DNA from: Flavobacterium branchiarum
GTDB taxonomy: Bacteria > Bacteroidota > Bacteroidia > Flavobacteriales > Flavobacteriaceae
NCBI RefSeq assembly: GCF_030409845.1
Contig: NZ_JAUFQQ010000005.1
Span: 1,488,001 to 1,552,000 of the forward strand
Reading direction: 5' to 3'
DNA length: 64,000 nucleotides
Shown: one piece after another, positions 9,406 through 19,159 of the stretch
How positions within the stretch are numbered: position 1 is the stretch's first letter
How the letters are laid out: each line of letters opens with the position of its first letter
The notes under the pieces: model-generated
What the model was told of the DNA's origin: nothing
Databases searched by the model: none
The model's input: only the letters and a program-made list of their open reading frames with translations
Position numbers and translations under genes: made by a program

Positions 9406-10093
9406 TGATGAGTTACCTGGATTAACTTATCTAAAAATGCTATGTGAGCAAATCCCCGAATTAGAGGTTGTAAAAGCGTTTAATAATCCCGAAAAATTAT
9501 TGTCTGAAATTCCAAATCTAGATTTCGATTTAGTAATTTCTGATATAGAAATGCCTGGAATTGACGGATTAAATTTAGCTCGTTTGCTCGAAAACAAATT
9601 AGTTGTTTTTTGTACTGCTTACAAAGATTATGCTGCCGAAGCTTTTGATATTGATGCCGTAGATTACATTACAAAACCTGTAAAATTAGAGCGTTTACAA
9701 AAAGCCGTTTCTAAGGCGCTTGAGCAATACAACAAACCCGAAGCTGTTAAAACCTTCATGCAGTTAAATACAGACAAAGGAAAAACCTTATTGTATTTTA
9801 ATCAAATTCAATACATAGAAACTGCCACAACAGACAGCCGAGACAAAACGGTACTTCTTAGTGATGGAAGCTTTCTTACTTTAAAAAACATCAACTTTGG
9901 TTCACTACTAAAACAATTGCCAGAGTCCTATTTTTGCCGAGTAAATAAAAAGGAAATAATTGCAATGAGTGCTATTAAATTTTTCAATCACAACGAAATA
10001 GTACTGCATCAACAAAGAAAAAACGGAACAAACATTACACTTTCTTTGAGCGAAACCTACCGATCTGACTTTTTACTTAAAGTAAAAATATAA
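9374..10093 (+). CDS. LytTR-family response regulator
   Basis: 239 residues. The receiver domain (about 5-120) has the acidic pair D11/D12, the phospho-acceptor D57 (ISDIEMPG) and the conserved K in DYITKPVK. The C-terminal LytTR DNA-binding domain spans about 135-237. It overlaps the LytS gene and is its obvious partner. The next gene, a second antiporter, starts 113 bases downstream and is a plausible target, but no LytTR direct-repeat site was identified. Confidence 0.92.
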   Translation: MNTKLKCLLLDDELPGLTYLKMLCEQIPELEVVKAFNNPEKLLSEIPNLDFDLVISDIEMPGIDGLNLARLLENKLVVFCTAYKDYAAEAFDIDAVDYITKPVKLERLQKAVSKALEQYNKPEAVKTFMQLNTDKGKTLLYFNQIQYIETATTDSRDKTVLLSDGSFLTLKNINFGSLLKQLPESYFCRVNKKEIIAMSAIKFFNHNEIVLHQQRKNGTNITLSLSETYRSDFLLKVKI

Positions 10094-10205
10094 GTTATTA
10101 CATAATTTCCCCATCTTATTACATCTAATTAGAATTAGCTCCGAATTTCCTTTTTTCCTCAAAAGTCACTCCGCATCTTTACACAATAAATCAAAATGAC
10201 GTGAT

Positions 10206-12476
10206 ATGAAGAACATCAAAAATTCATTATTTTATCTCATAATTATTGGTGGATTTTCTGCTTTAATTTATTTGGTAATCTCAAAAGGAAAAGCATTAGA
10301 AATAGGAAGGGAAATCGTTGAGAAAAAAATTGAAAGTAGCCATTGGAATGATTTCCTTTCGGCAATGATTGACAATTTACAACATCCTCTTGCTATTTTA
10401 CTTGCCCAAATTATTACAATTATTTTGGTAGCACGTTTCTTCGGATGGGTTTTTAGAAAAATTGGCCAACCCTCTGTAATTGGAGAAATGGTTGCCGGTA
10501 TTGTTTTAGGACCATCCCTTATCGGAATGTACTTTCCTGAATTCTCAGCTACCTTATTCCCACAAGAATCTTTAGGGAATTTACAATTTTTAAGTCAGAT
10601 AGGTTTAATACTTTTTATGTTCGTAATTGGTATGGAGCTAGACTTAAAAGTACTTAAAAACAAAGCACATGAGTCTGTTGTTATTAGCCATGCTAGTATC
10701 GTAATTCCATTTGCTCTAGGTTTAACTTTAGCCTATTTCATTTATCATACTTTCGCCCCTGTTGGAGTTGAATTTGCTTCTTTTGGACTATTCATGGGAA
10801 TTGCCATGAGTATTACTGCATTTCCAGTATTAGCTAGAATTGTTCAAGAACGAGGTATGCAAAAAACCAAACTCGGAACCATTGCCATAACTTGTGCTGC
10901 CGCCGATGATATTACTGCTTGGTGTATTCTAGCTGTAGTAATCGCTATTGTAAAAGCAGGTTCGTTTACTAGTTCCTTATACGTAATAGGATTAGCAATC
11001 ATATATGTGATTGTAATGCTTAAAATAGTTCGTCCGTTTTTAAAACGTGTAGGTGACTTAAATTCAACTCGTGAAAGTTTAAACAAACCGGTTGTTGCTA
11101 TTTTCTTTTTGACACTTTTATTTTCATCTTATGCTTCAGAGCTAATAGGAATTCACGCCTTATTTGGTGCTTTTTTAGCAGGAGCTATCATGCCTGAAAA
11201 CCATAAATTCCGTAATATTTTTATCGAAAAAGTTGAAGATGTATCTGTTATTATTTTACTTCCTTTATTCTTTGTTTTTACAGGATTACGTACGCAAATC
11301 GGCTTATTAAATGACCCTTACTTATGGAAAGTTACTGGAGTAATCATTGCAGTAGCAGTTGTTGGAAAATTCTTTGGAAGTGCCTTTGCAGCCAAATTTG
11401 TAGGCCAAAGCTGGAAAGATAGCTTAGCCATTGGCGCTTTGATGAATACGCGTGGCTTAATGGAATTGGTTGTTTTAAATATAGGTTACGATTTAGGTGT
11501 TTTATCTACTGAGATATTCACTATGATGGTAATTATGGCATTGGTTACAACCTTCATGACTGGGCCTGCTTTAGATTTTATCAACTTTATTTTTAAAGAC
11601 AAGAAAACTATCGTTCCAGAAGAAATAGGAAACAAAAGCAAATACAAAATTCTATTTTCATTTGATACTCCCGAAAAAGGAAAAACATTATTGCGAATTG
11701 CAAATAGCTTGACTAAAAAACAACCTGACAACACCATTGTAACTGCAATGCACTTATCATTAAGCTCAGAATTACATCCGTTTGAAGTGAAAGATTATGA
11801 GAGAGAAATGCTTTTACCAGTTATATCTGAATCAGAAAGTTTAAATCAAAACATGGTTAGTCTTTTTAAATTATCAAATGATATTGATGCTGACATAACC
11901 GAAACCGCAAATCAAGGCGAATATGATTTATTATTAGTTAGTTTAGGACAATCTATTTTTGAAGGAACGCTACTGGGTAAGATACTTGGATTCACAACCA
12001 GAATAGTAAATCCAGACCGTTTAATCGACAAATTCACAGGAAAGGAAGGATTATTTGAAAACTCTCCTTTTGACGAAAGAACGAGACATGTTATCACTAA
12101 GAGTAAAATGCCTGTTGGAATTTTTATTGATAAGGAATTGAATGAAATCAATCAGGTTTTCATGCCTATTTTCAGCAAAGAAGATGCTTTCCTTATTGAA
12201 TATGCTAAAAAATTAATTAATAATAATGGTTCCCAAATCACGATTTTAGATGCTAGTGGTGAATTGAAAAACACTCGCGACATGCAAGAATCTATCCGAT
12301 CTATCGAACAAATTGCTCCCAATCATATTATGCTAATGCACGATAGAACAATTAAAAAAGAATTTTTAGAGCATCAAGATTTAATGATTATTAGTTTAGA
12401 CAGCTGGAAAAAACTAATTGAATCTCAAAGTACATGGCTTAATAATACGCCATCAGTTTTAATTCTAAAACCTTAA
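10206..12476 (+). CDS. Kef-type cation/proton antiporter (CPA2), copy 2
   Basis: 756 residues, collinear with copy 1 from end to end and very similar in sequence. The same features are present: an N-terminal helix, RKIGQPSVIGEM, GMELD, the CAAADDITAW double-aspartate motif and a C-terminal UspA-like region with the conserved GKEGLFENSPFDERTR segment. The main differences are in the linker near residue 475 and in the C-terminal region. Keeping two full copies around a transporter/two-component block suggests separate regulation or slightly different ion preference. A bidirectional terminator follows. Confidence 0.9.
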   Translation: MKNIKNSLFYLIIIGGFSALIYLVISKGKALEIGREIVEKKIESSHWNDFLSAMIDNLQHPLAILLAQIITIILVARFFGWVFRKIGQPSVIGEMVAGIVLGPSLIGMYFPEFSATLFPQESLGNLQFLSQIGLILFMFVIGMELDLKVLKNKAHESVVISHASIVIPFALGLTLAYFIYHTFAPVGVEFASFGLFMGIAMSITAFPVLARIVQERGMQKTKLGTIAITCAAADDITAWCILAVVIAIVKAGSFTSSLYVIGLAIIYVIVMLKIVRPFLKRVGDLNSTRESLNKPVVAIFFLTLLFSSYASELIGIHALFGAFLAGAIMPENHKFRNIFIEKVEDVSVIILLPLFFVFTGLRTQIGLLNDPYLWKVTGVIIAVAVVGKFFGSAFAAKFVGQSWKDSLAIGALMNTRGLMELVVLNIGYDLGVLSTEIFTMMVIMALVTTFMTGPALDFINFIFKDKKTIVPEEIGNKSKYKILFSFDTPEKGKTLLRIANSLTKKQPDNTIVTAMHLSLSSELHPFEVKDYEREMLLPVISESESLNQNMVSLFKLSNDIDADITETANQGEYDLLLVSLGQSIFEGTLLGKILGFTTRIVNPDRLIDKFTGKEGLFENSPFDERTRHVITKSKMPVGIFIDKELNEINQVFMPIFSKEDAFLIEYAKKLINNNGSQITILDASGELKNTRDMQESIRSIEQIAPNHIMLMHDRTIKKEFLEHQDLMIISLDSWKKLIESQSTWLNNTPSVLILKP

Positions 12477-12485
12477 TAGTTTTAA

Positions 12486-12517
12486 AAATCCCATTCAAAT
12501 CTGGATGGGATTTTTTT
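12486..12517. terminator. Bidirectional intrinsic terminator
   Basis: Arms AAATCCCAT (12486-12494) and ATGGGATTT (12505-12513) with a T-run on the plus side and an A-run on the other. It serves the second antiporter and the convergent DUF5686 gene. Confidence 0.75.
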
Positions 12518-12519
12518 AT

Positions 12520-15018
12520 TTAGATACCTAAATTAAGTACAAAACTCAATTTAACGGCTATGTTGTCTTCAAATCTTGGCAACTGATTTGGGCCATAACG
12601 ATAGAATCCGCTTAATCCTAAACCATTAAATATCTGATTAATTTCTATACCAGATTCAATAAACCCTTTATTTAAAGTCTTATAATCGATTCCAACATGT
12701 TGTTCAGGTTTTTTCATGTTTCCCCAAGCCATACGCGAAACCAATACTAAAGAGGGTCTCACTTTTTTGATTATTTTTAAGCGGTTAAAACCGTGCTTAA
12801 CTTGAAAAATTGCATATTCGCTTGAAAAAAACTCATTAAAAAACATGGTTTCAAAACTATTTCTTCCTGCAAATGTTATCCTCTGAATCATTGTTTCTTT
12901 GGTAATATTATTCGGAGAGGTATTATACAGATGGGTAATAGGCACATCTCCCATTGCATAACCTCCTTGAAAAAGCAAACTTGTTTTTTGTCCGTTTAGA
13001 TATTTTTTTTCGTACTCCGTTTTAAAATCGATCTTAGAGAAATTAAAATCATTTTCTGCTACTTGAGGCAACGACTGTGTGTATTGGATTGTAAACTTTG
13101 GAAATCTCTTCTCAATCTCGATTCTACCATTAGGTGTTTGCATATAATCACTAAAAGGATTCCAAGCCAATGAAAGCATAGCTGTTGTCATAACATAATT
13201 AGTATACAACCTTCCGTTTAGATTATAAGCATAATCAAATTTAGGCTCAACATAAGAACGTGAAATTTCAAAAAAACTTTCTGTCTTTGGAACAATACGC
13301 GTAGTCAAATAAGCATTCCAACTAACATACTTATAAAATGTACTAATGTTTATAGGTCGAGGATCATATAGTTTAAACACTCTTTTATCAACTGCAAAAA
13401 CAGTACTACCAATCTCCCTTACATCATTAGTATAAGACGCTCCTACCCATGTATTCGAAAACCCTTCTACTCGAGTCGATAAGTCTAAATTATACTTAAA
13501 AGCTCCATCTTTGGTTCCATAGCCTCCGTAAGCACCTATTTTATATTTCTTTGAAAAAAGCTCATTAGTAACTCCGCCTAGGCCAAGTCTAAACCCCTCA
13601 TAATTATTATAACTAAACAATTTTCTTAAATCTAGATCGACTACACTTATTGGTAAATACCCATTGATTATTTTTCTACCAAACCAGATTTTGCTTTCAA
13701 TTCTTTTCTTTAATGAAATACTGTCAAGCAACATATATGTTCTTTGAGAGCGAATATCCAAACTATCTTTTCGATATTTATTCCAAAAACTTTCTGTCTT
13801 TTTTATAGCATCGTCTTTAATCTCAATATATATAGAAGGATTTTTTATTTCTATAGGAGTATTATAATGAATATCAAAATTTTTGCTTTCTGACTCTAAA
13901 TAAGTATAGTCTGATGCTGCTTTTTTTCTTTGTGAGTCTTCTTTTTCTTCATCTCCATCAAACTGAATTGTTCCTCCAAGAATTTTAATATCGTCGTCGT
14001 TCTTACCTTTTACAATTTTAAAAGTAGATCCCTTAGGAAACCATATTTCCTGGTCAGGGACATAATCAAACTCATGTGTTCCGCTAATATCTAGTACACC
14101 TTTAATTCGCATTACTGCTTTTGCAATAGCATAACTATCCTGATCAATGTAAAGAACCCCTTGAAGACCCAATTCAGGTTTCCTCATTCGGTTTTTAAAG
14201 TAAACCATGTATGTTTTTCTAGCATTAATTAAAACGGTGTCTAGTAACTTGTAATTGTAATCTTTTAAAGCATCCTTGGCAATTGGACTATTATACTTTG
14301 TTTCGAAGAGTTCATAATTTGAATCGTAAATAGAAATAGATTGCAAGTTAAAAGCAATGACTTCGTAGATAGGTTGCTTGAAACCAGCCATTTTTGTTCC
14401 TAAAATTGTTTCTTTTAGTCTATTATTTTCAAATTGATATTGTGAAACTTTTTCGGTTTGAAACAAATGTTGTTTATTAGAAATCTCTTTGAATTTATAA
14501 TTAGCAGAATCAACTTTAATAAATCGTCGACCTATAGCTTCTTGCACAAAAATGGAATCTAACTTTGAACTTATAGAATCTGGATTAGCAGTAACTATTA
14601 ATTTATTATACGTTTTATACTCAAAACTGGCTAACTTTTTTTGCGGATTATTCTTGTTCTTATTCTCAATAGCTTTCTTTATAATAGCCAAAGCTTGGTT
14701 ATCGTTTGAGATGATAACTTCATTTAAAACAGCTGTAGACGCTACTAATCCAACTTTATAAAACTTTTTGTCAGCAGAAGTATGTGTTATAACCGAAGTA
14801 TATCCGACATAAGAAACCGTAAAATATTCAATACTAGAATCAGATTCCAGTGTAAATTTACCATTAACATCAGTGATAAAATTCACCCCATCATTAGTAT
14901 TGATTGTAGCAAAAGGGAGTGGTTTATTTGTAACTTTTTCAGTTACAATTCCGTTTATCTGGAATTGCGCTTGTAGAGAAAGCGTGAAAAATAATGTTAA
15001 GAAACACAATAACTTCAT
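12520..15018 (-). CDS. DUF5686 outer-membrane protein with carboxypeptidase-like regulatory domain
   Basis: 832 residues. A signal peptide (about 1-17, ending LQAQ) precedes a CarbopepD_reg_2-type beta-sandwich (about 20-105, VTEKVTNKPLPFATINT, DVNGKFTL). The rest matches the DUF5686 architecture: an alpha/beta region, then many amphipathic strands consistent with an outer-membrane barrel ending in a terminal beta-strand (VKLSFVLNLGI). The family is widespread in Bacteroidota and its function is unknown; TonB-independent surface roles have been suggested. A monocistronic unit is likely, with a promoter box at 15056-15063 and the terminator at 12486-12517. Confidence 0.85.
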   Translation of the reverse strand: MKLLCFLTLFFTLSLQAQFQINGIVTEKVTNKPLPFATINTNDGVNFITDVNGKFTLESDSSIEYFTVSYVGYTSVITHTSADKKFYKVGLVASTAVLNEVIISNDNQALAIIKKAIENKNKNNPQKKLASFEYKTYNKLIVTANPDSISSKLDSIFVQEAIGRRFIKVDSANYKFKEISNKQHLFQTEKVSQYQFENNRLKETILGTKMAGFKQPIYEVIAFNLQSISIYDSNYELFETKYNSPIAKDALKDYNYKLLDTVLINARKTYMVYFKNRMRKPELGLQGVLYIDQDSYAIAKAVMRIKGVLDISGTHEFDYVPDQEIWFPKGSTFKIVKGKNDDDIKILGGTIQFDGDEEKEDSQRKKAASDYTYLESESKNFDIHYNTPIEIKNPSIYIEIKDDAIKKTESFWNKYRKDSLDIRSQRTYMLLDSISLKKRIESKIWFGRKIINGYLPISVVDLDLRKLFSYNNYEGFRLGLGGVTNELFSKKYKIGAYGGYGTKDGAFKYNLDLSTRVEGFSNTWVGASYTNDVREIGSTVFAVDKRVFKLYDPRPINISTFYKYVSWNAYLTTRIVPKTESFFEISRSYVEPKFDYAYNLNGRLYTNYVMTTAMLSLAWNPFSDYMQTPNGRIEIEKRFPKFTIQYTQSLPQVAENDFNFSKIDFKTEYEKKYLNGQKTSLLFQGGYAMGDVPITHLYNTSPNNITKETMIQRITFAGRNSFETMFFNEFFSSEYAIFQVKHGFNRLKIIKKVRPSLVLVSRMAWGNMKKPEQHVGIDYKTLNKGFIESGIEINQIFNGLGLSGFYRYGPNQLPRFEDNIAVKLSFVLNLGI

Positions 15019-15055
15019 ACAGAAAACAATGTTACAAATTAGGTCTGTTATAGTA

Positions 15056-15063
15056 CAAAAGTA
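15056..15063 (-). promoter_or_regulatory. -7 promoter box for the DUF5686 gene
   Basis: The minus strand reads TACTTTTG (TAnnTTTG), about 38 bases upstream of the start codon at 15018. Confidence 0.4.
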
Positions 15064-15070
15064 AGCATAA

Positions 15071-15109
15071 AAAAATCCGTCTCGTATAAAATTAACAAGA
15101 CGGATTTTT
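15071..15109 (-). terminator. Intrinsic terminator after frr
   Basis: Perfect 12-bp arms AAAAATCCGTCT (15071-15082) and AGACGGATTTTT (15098-15109), ending the pyrH-frr unit on the minus strand. Confidence 0.8.
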
Positions 15110-15124
15110 AAACTTTAAAAAAAA

Positions 15125-15688
15125 TTAAACCTTCATGATCTCAGCTTCTTTATTAGCCAATAATTCATCAATTTTTTTAATATAACTGTTCGTTAGGTTT
15201 TGTACTTCTTCTTCAGCGCTTTTACACACATCTTCTGAAGTTCCCTCTTTTTCTAATTTTTTAATATCTGTGTTAGCGTCTTTACGAACATTTCTTACAC
15301 CAATTTTAGCATCTTCTGCTTCAATTTTTGCTTGTTTTGCCAAATCTCTACGACGCTCTTCTGTTAATGGTGGAACACTGATAATAACCATATCACCGTT
15401 ATTCATTGGATTAAATCCAATATTAGCAACCATTATTGCTTTTTCAATTGTTTGCAACATGTTTTTTTCAAAAGGTTGCAAAGTAATTGTTCTTGCGTCA
15501 GGAACACTAATTTTTGCTACTTGTGATAGCGGTGTTGCTGAACCATAATAATCGACAAAAACACTCCCTAGCATAGCTGGAGATGCTTTTCCTGCACGAA
15601 TATTTAGAAATTCTTTTTCTAAATGCGCAATAGAATTTGCCATTGATTCTTTAGTGCTATCTAAGATAAATTCGATTTCTTCAGTCAT
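15125..15688 (-). CDS. frr: Ribosome recycling factor
   Basis: 187 residues, about the family length. With EF-G it splits post-termination ribosomes in the cytoplasm. The first helix carries LNIRAGKASPAML, the beta domain has VPDARTITLQPFEKNM, and the long helical arm contains PPLTEERRRDLAKQAK and VRNVRKDAN, all diagnostic of RRF. It lies 72 bases downstream of pyrH on the same strand, the common pyrH-frr arrangement, and is followed by a strong terminator. Confidence 0.97.
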   Translation of the reverse strand: MTEEIEFILDSTKESMANSIAHLEKEFLNIRAGKASPAMLGSVFVDYYGSATPLSQVAKISVPDARTITLQPFEKNMLQTIEKAIMVANIGFNPMNNGDMVIISVPPLTEERRRDLAKQAKIEAEDAKIGVRNVRKDANTDIKKLEKEGTSEDVCKSAEEEVQNLTNSYIKKIDELLANKEAEIMKV

Positions 15689-15760
15689 ATTTTTAAGTTT
15701 TCAGTTTTCAATTTCAGTTATCAGTTCAAGTCGATAATCACGACTATAACCACAACTGAA

Positions 15761-16468
15761 TTATATATTTACTACAGTACCAATATTTTCACCTTCGCAA
15801 ATTTTCAATAAATTTCCAATTTTGTTCATATCAAAAACTACAATTGGCAATTTATTTTCTTGACTTAATGTAAAAGCAGTTGTGTCCATTACATTTAATC
15901 CTTTTTTAAGTACATCTTCAAAAGAGATAAAGTCAAATTTTACAGCACTTGCGTTTTTCTCAGGGTCTGAATCGTAAACACCGTCTACGCGAGTTCCTTT
16001 TAAGATAACATCTGCATTAATTTCGATTCCTCTTAAAACTGCAGCAGTATCTGTTGTAAAGTAAGGATTTCCAGTACCTGCACCAAAAATTACAATTCTA
16101 TTTTTCTCAAGGTGGCGTACTGCTCTTCTTTTAATATAAGGTTCTGCAATTGATTCGATTTTTAGAGCTGTTTGCAAACGTGTCAACATTCCTTTATTTT
16201 CCAAAGCGCCTTGTAATGCCATTCCGTTAATTACGGTAGCAAGCATTCCCATATAATCACCTTGTACTCTATCCATTCCTGAACTTACTCCAGAAACTCC
16301 TCTAAAAATGTTTCCTCCTCCTATTACAATTGCAATTTCTACTCCCTTTGCATGAATTTGCTTGATTTCTTCAGCATATTCGTCCAATCTTTTTGGGTCG
16401 ATTCCGTATTGTAAATCTCCCATTAAAGCTTCTCCACTTAGTTTAAGAAGAATTCTTTTGTATTTCAT
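15761..16468 (-). CDS. pyrH: UMP kinase
   Basis: 235 residues of the amino-acid-kinase fold. It phosphorylates UMP to UDP in pyrimidine nucleotide synthesis and works as a cytoplasmic hexamer. Recognisable segments are [15 protein letters not shown] at the N-terminus, [11 protein letters not shown] and [16 protein letters not shown], all characteristic of bacterial PyrH. The start at 16468 follows a clear promoter box at 16491-16498. It is the first gene of the pyrH-frr pair. Confidence 0.97.
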   Translation of the reverse strand: MKYKRILLKLSGEALMGDLQYGIDPKRLDEYAEEIKQIHAKGVEIAIVIGGGNIFRGVSGVSSGMDRVQGDYMGMLATVINGMALQGALENKGMLTRLQTALKIESIAEPYIKRRAVRHLEKNRIVIFGAGTGNPYFTTDTAAVLRGIEINADVILKGTRVDGVYDSDPEKNASAVKFDFISFEDVLKKGLNVMDTTAFTLSQENKLPIVVFDMNKIGNLLKICEGENIGTVVNI

Positions 16469-16490
16469 TTCTATGTTGCGTTGGTTTGTG

Positions 16491-16498
16491 CAAATATA
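16491..16498 (-). promoter_or_regulatory. -7 promoter box for pyrH-frr
   Basis: The minus strand reads TATATTTG followed by C, an exact TAnnTTTG match, 23 bases upstream of the pyrH start. Confidence 0.6.
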
Positions 16499-16633
16499 GA
16501 CATATTCTGATTTTTAAAAATAGAGTTTTGAAAAAATTAATTTATCTTCTATCTTTTACTTAAAAACCTTAATTTAAATAATGTATTTAGGATGCAACAT
16601 GACAAAAATCAGCCTCAATCTCTTTTAAATCTG

Positions 16634-16641
16634 TAAATTTG
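16634..16641 (+). promoter_or_regulatory. -7 promoter box for the thioredoxin-like gene
   Basis: TAAATTTG, an exact TAnnTTTG match, 25 bases upstream of ATG 16666. It overlaps the alternative upstream start at 16639 and therefore favours 16666. Confidence 0.55.
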
Positions 16642-16665
16642 TATTCATACACAAAAAATAAACTT

Positions 16666-17268
16666 ATGCAAAATAGTATTACCAATGCACTGTCTAACAG
16701 TTATTCATATACCGAATACCGTAAACTAGTTACTGATTTACTGGCCGAAGGAAAAGCAACAGGAGACGAACAATCTGAGGACCTAACAAATTACAGTCGT
16801 TTGAATGAAACGCGAATGAATCGGTTAGAAAAAACAATAAAAATCACCGATTCAACAATTTCTAAACTACAAAACCTGCGCAAGAATTATATTTGGCTCG
16901 TTATTTCTGAAGGTTGGTGTGGCGATGCAGCCCAATTGTTACCCATTATTTACAAAATGGCAACAGCATCTAATGACAAAATTGAGCTAAAAATTGTACT
17001 TCGTGATGAGAATCCTGATTTAATGAATTTATTTTTGACGAATGGAGGAAAAGCAATTCCGAAATTAATCATTATTGACAAAGAGAACCTCGAAGTTATT
17101 GCCGATTGGGGACCTCGTCCAAAAGGAGCTATTGAATTAGTCACTAATTATAAAAAGGAATTTGGAGTTATTGATGAAACCATTAAAACAAATTTACAAT
17201 TGTGGTACTTACACGACAAAGGAATTTCAACTCAAGAAGAAATTATGAAAATAATGGAAAACCGTTAA
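16666..17268 (+). CDS. Thioredoxin-family protein with single active-site cysteine
   Basis: 200 residues from ATG 16666. After a helical N-terminal extension (about 1-70), the thioredoxin fold has SEGWCGDAAQ, so the usual CXXC is reduced to one cysteine (C85), and a cis-proline segment (GKAIPKLIII). It resembles the Thioredoxin_9 group of small cytoplasmic proteins common in Bacteroidota. A monothiol role, such as handling mixed disulfides, is possible but unproven. No signal peptide is seen. It stands alone with its own promoter. Confidence 0.8.
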   Translation: MQNSITNALSNSYSYTEYRKLVTDLLAEGKATGDEQSEDLTNYSRLNETRMNRLEKTIKITDSTISKLQNLRKNYIWLVISEGWCGDAAQLLPIIYKMATASNDKIELKIVLRDENPDLMNLFLTNGGKAIPKLIIIDKENLEVIADWGPRPKGAIELVTNYKKEFGVIDETIKTNLQLWYLHDKGISTQEEIMKIMENR

Positions 17269-17467
17269 TCACAACCTTTTCTAATTGCTAAAATTGTAAT
17301 TTCCCCTCCACAAAAAAACACAAACAACTGAAAAACAGAGATTAATGAGCTAAAACTTTTATTTTAATCAAAAAAAAACGTACCTTGTAGCAAGAATCCC
17401 ATTTCTGCTATTTGCTTTTACTATTTGGTGTTTACTTTAATGTCTAACAATTTAAAAAACATCTATT

Positions 17468-17545
17468 ATGAAAAAGTTATTTGAAAAGTTTTATAATTTC
17501 TTTTCGACCATTTTATTTGGAGGAAAAAAAACGTCTCATTATTAA
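17468..17545 (+). CDS. Candidate 25-residue micro-protein
   Basis: The ORF begins MKKLFEKFYNFFSTILFGG and ends KKTSHY. It is amphipathic: basic at both ends with an aromatic, hydrophobic centre, so it could lie on or in the membrane. It is followed 44 bases later by a strong intrinsic terminator and is not part of a neighbouring gene, which suggests that a short transcript is made. I do not recognise the family. It could instead be a chance ORF inside a small RNA. Confidence 0.35.
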   Translation: MKKLFEKFYNFFSTILFGGKKTSHY

Positions 17546-17589
17546 CTCTTAAAAACACAGAATGAATAACATTACTTTTAAATTTACAA

Positions 17590-17634
17590 CCTAGCACATT
17601 ACTACATCTTAATTGTAATGTGTTAGGTTATTTT
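17590..17634 (+). terminator. Intrinsic terminator behind the micro-ORF
   Basis: 13-bp arms CCTAGCACATTAC and GTAATGTGTTAGG (one G-T pair) around a 12-base loop, followed by TTATTTT. The complementary strand lacks an equally good T-run. Confidence 0.7.
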
Positions 17635-17672
17635 ATGAAAATGATTATTTATGTTTTTCTCAAAAAAGACAC

Positions 17673-18362
17673 CTATAGACTTTCTTCAAACAAAGTAACA
17701 TCAGTCGCGTCTTTCACATCGTAATCCCCAATTTTGGTACGACGTAAAGCTGTTAAATGAGAACCTGAATTCATAGCTTTTCCAAAATCGAATGCTAACG
17801 AACGAATATAAGTTCCCTTACTACAAACCACTCTGAAATCAATTTCTGGAAGTGCAATTCTTGTAATTTCAAATTCATGAATTGTAGTTTTTCGACTTGC
17901 AATTTCAATAGTTTCACCAGCACGAGCATGCTCATACAAACGAACTCCATCTTTTTTTATAGCCGAATATATTGGTGGCTTCTGATCTATTTCGCCCAAA
18001 AATTGCTTAACAGTTTCATGAATCAATACCTCATCAATATGTGCTGTTGGAAAAGTTTGATCTATTTCAGTTTCTAAATCATACGAAGGTGTTGTTGCTC
18101 CAATAGAGAAAGTACCAGTGTACTCTTTGGCCTGGCCTTGCAACTCAGAAATTCTTTTGGTAAACTTGCCTGTACAAATAAGCAACAATCCAGTAGCCAA
18201 AGGATCTAATGTTCCTGCATGGCCAATTTTGAACTTCTTAGGAAGCCCAACCTTATTTATTAATGCGTATTTTAATTTATTCACTGCCTGGAAAGAACTC
18301 CAGTTTAAAGGCTTATCTATCAGTAAAACTTGTCCGTTTAAAAATTCTTCGGGAGTAATCAT
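17673..18362 (-). CDS. truB: tRNA pseudouridine-55 synthase
   Basis: 229 residues. It isomerises U55 in the T-loop of tRNAs. Motif GHAGTLDPLATG contains the catalytic aspartate (D53), preceded by LLIDKPLNWSSF and followed by KGTYIRSLAFDFG, all typical of TruB. It lacks the longer C-terminal PUA domain found in many homologues, as is usual in Bacteroidota. Its start overlaps the uppP stop by one base (TAATG), so it is translationally coupled as the last gene of the ftsX-DUF3098-uppP-truB operon. Confidence 0.96.
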   Translation of the reverse strand: MITPEEFLNGQVLLIDKPLNWSSFQAVNKLKYALINKVGLPKKFKIGHAGTLDPLATGLLLICTGKFTKRISELQGQAKEYTGTFSIGATTPSYDLETEIDQTFPTAHIDEVLIHETVKQFLGEIDQKPPIYSAIKKDGVRLYEHARAGETIEIASRKTTIHEFEITRIALPEIDFRVVCSKGTYIRSLAFDFGKAMNSGSHLTALRRTKIGDYDVKDATDVTLFEESL

Positions 18363-19159
18363 TATATAATTGTAAGCGGATGAAACAAGAAATGTATCAA
18401 TAACAACACAATCCCTGCAATAATACGGTAGTAACCAAATACTTTGAATCCGTTTTTAGTCAAAAATCCAATAAAAGTTTTAATAGCCAAAAGTGCTACT
18501 ATAAAAGCGACTACATTACCAATAATCAATAAATTAACTTGATCGTGTGATAATTCGAATCCTGCTTTATAGTAATCATAACATTTTTTAGCCGTAGCAC
18601 CAAACATGGTAGGAACTGCCAAAAAGAATGAAAACTCAGCAGCTGTTGTTCTTGACAACTTTTGTGACATTCCTCCAACTATACTCGCTCCACTTCTTGA
18701 AACCCCTGGGATCATTGCCAAACATTGGAACATTCCAATTTTAAAAGCTTGTAAATACGTGATTTCTTGCGAAGTTTCGGCAGTATTTGGGTTATTAAAC
18801 CATTCATCTACCTTTAGCAAAATAACTCCTCCTATTAAAAGAGAAACTGCAACTGTAACAGGGTTTTCTAGTAAACTATCAATAACATCACTTAATAGTA
18901 ATCCTAAAACAACTGCTGGTATAAATGCGACTAATAATTTAAAATAAAAATCAAGTGTCTGAAAGAAACGCTTGAAATATAAAACCACTACCGAAAGAAT
19001 AGCTCCTAGCTGAATTACAATTGTAAACAATTTTGTAAAATCATCGTGGGCAATCCCAAAAAAAGAAGAGGCAATAATCATGTGGCCAGTTGAAGAAACA
19101 GGTAAAAACTCTGTAATTCCCTCAATAATGGCTAAAACAATAGCTTGTAAAGTATTCAT
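18362..19159 (-). CDS. uppP: Undecaprenyl-diphosphate phosphatase
   Basis: 265 residues with about eight helices. It recycles the C55 lipid carrier for peptidoglycan and other envelope polymers and is linked to bacitracin tolerance. The active-site motifs are [16 protein letters not shown] (residues about 13-28) and [10 protein letters not shown]. It is directly adjacent to the DUF3098 gene (no spacer) and coupled to truB, the arrangement typical of Bacteroidota. Confidence 0.97.
   Translation of the reverse strand: MNTLQAIVLAIIEGITEFLPVSSTGHMIIASSFFGIAHDDFTKLFTIVIQLGAILSVVVLYFKRFFQTLDFYFKLLVAFIPAVVLGLLLSDVIDSLLENPVTVAVSLLIGGVILLKVDEWFNNPNTAETSQEITYLQAFKIGMFQCLAMIPGVSRSGASIVGGMSQKLSRTTAAEFSFFLAVPTMFGATAKKCYDYYKAGFELSHDQVNLLIIGNVVAFIVALLAIKTFIGFLTKNGFKVFGYYRIIAGIVLLLIHFLFHPLTII

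Larger units (their letters stand above)
17269..17672. other. Spacer containing a micro-ORF and terminator
   Basis: Between the thioredoxin-like gene and the convergent truB there is no long ORF. Bases 17273-17460 are AT-rich with nothing recognisable. A 25-codon ORF (17468-17545) and a strong hairpin (17590-17634) follow and are listed separately. Confidence 0.5.
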
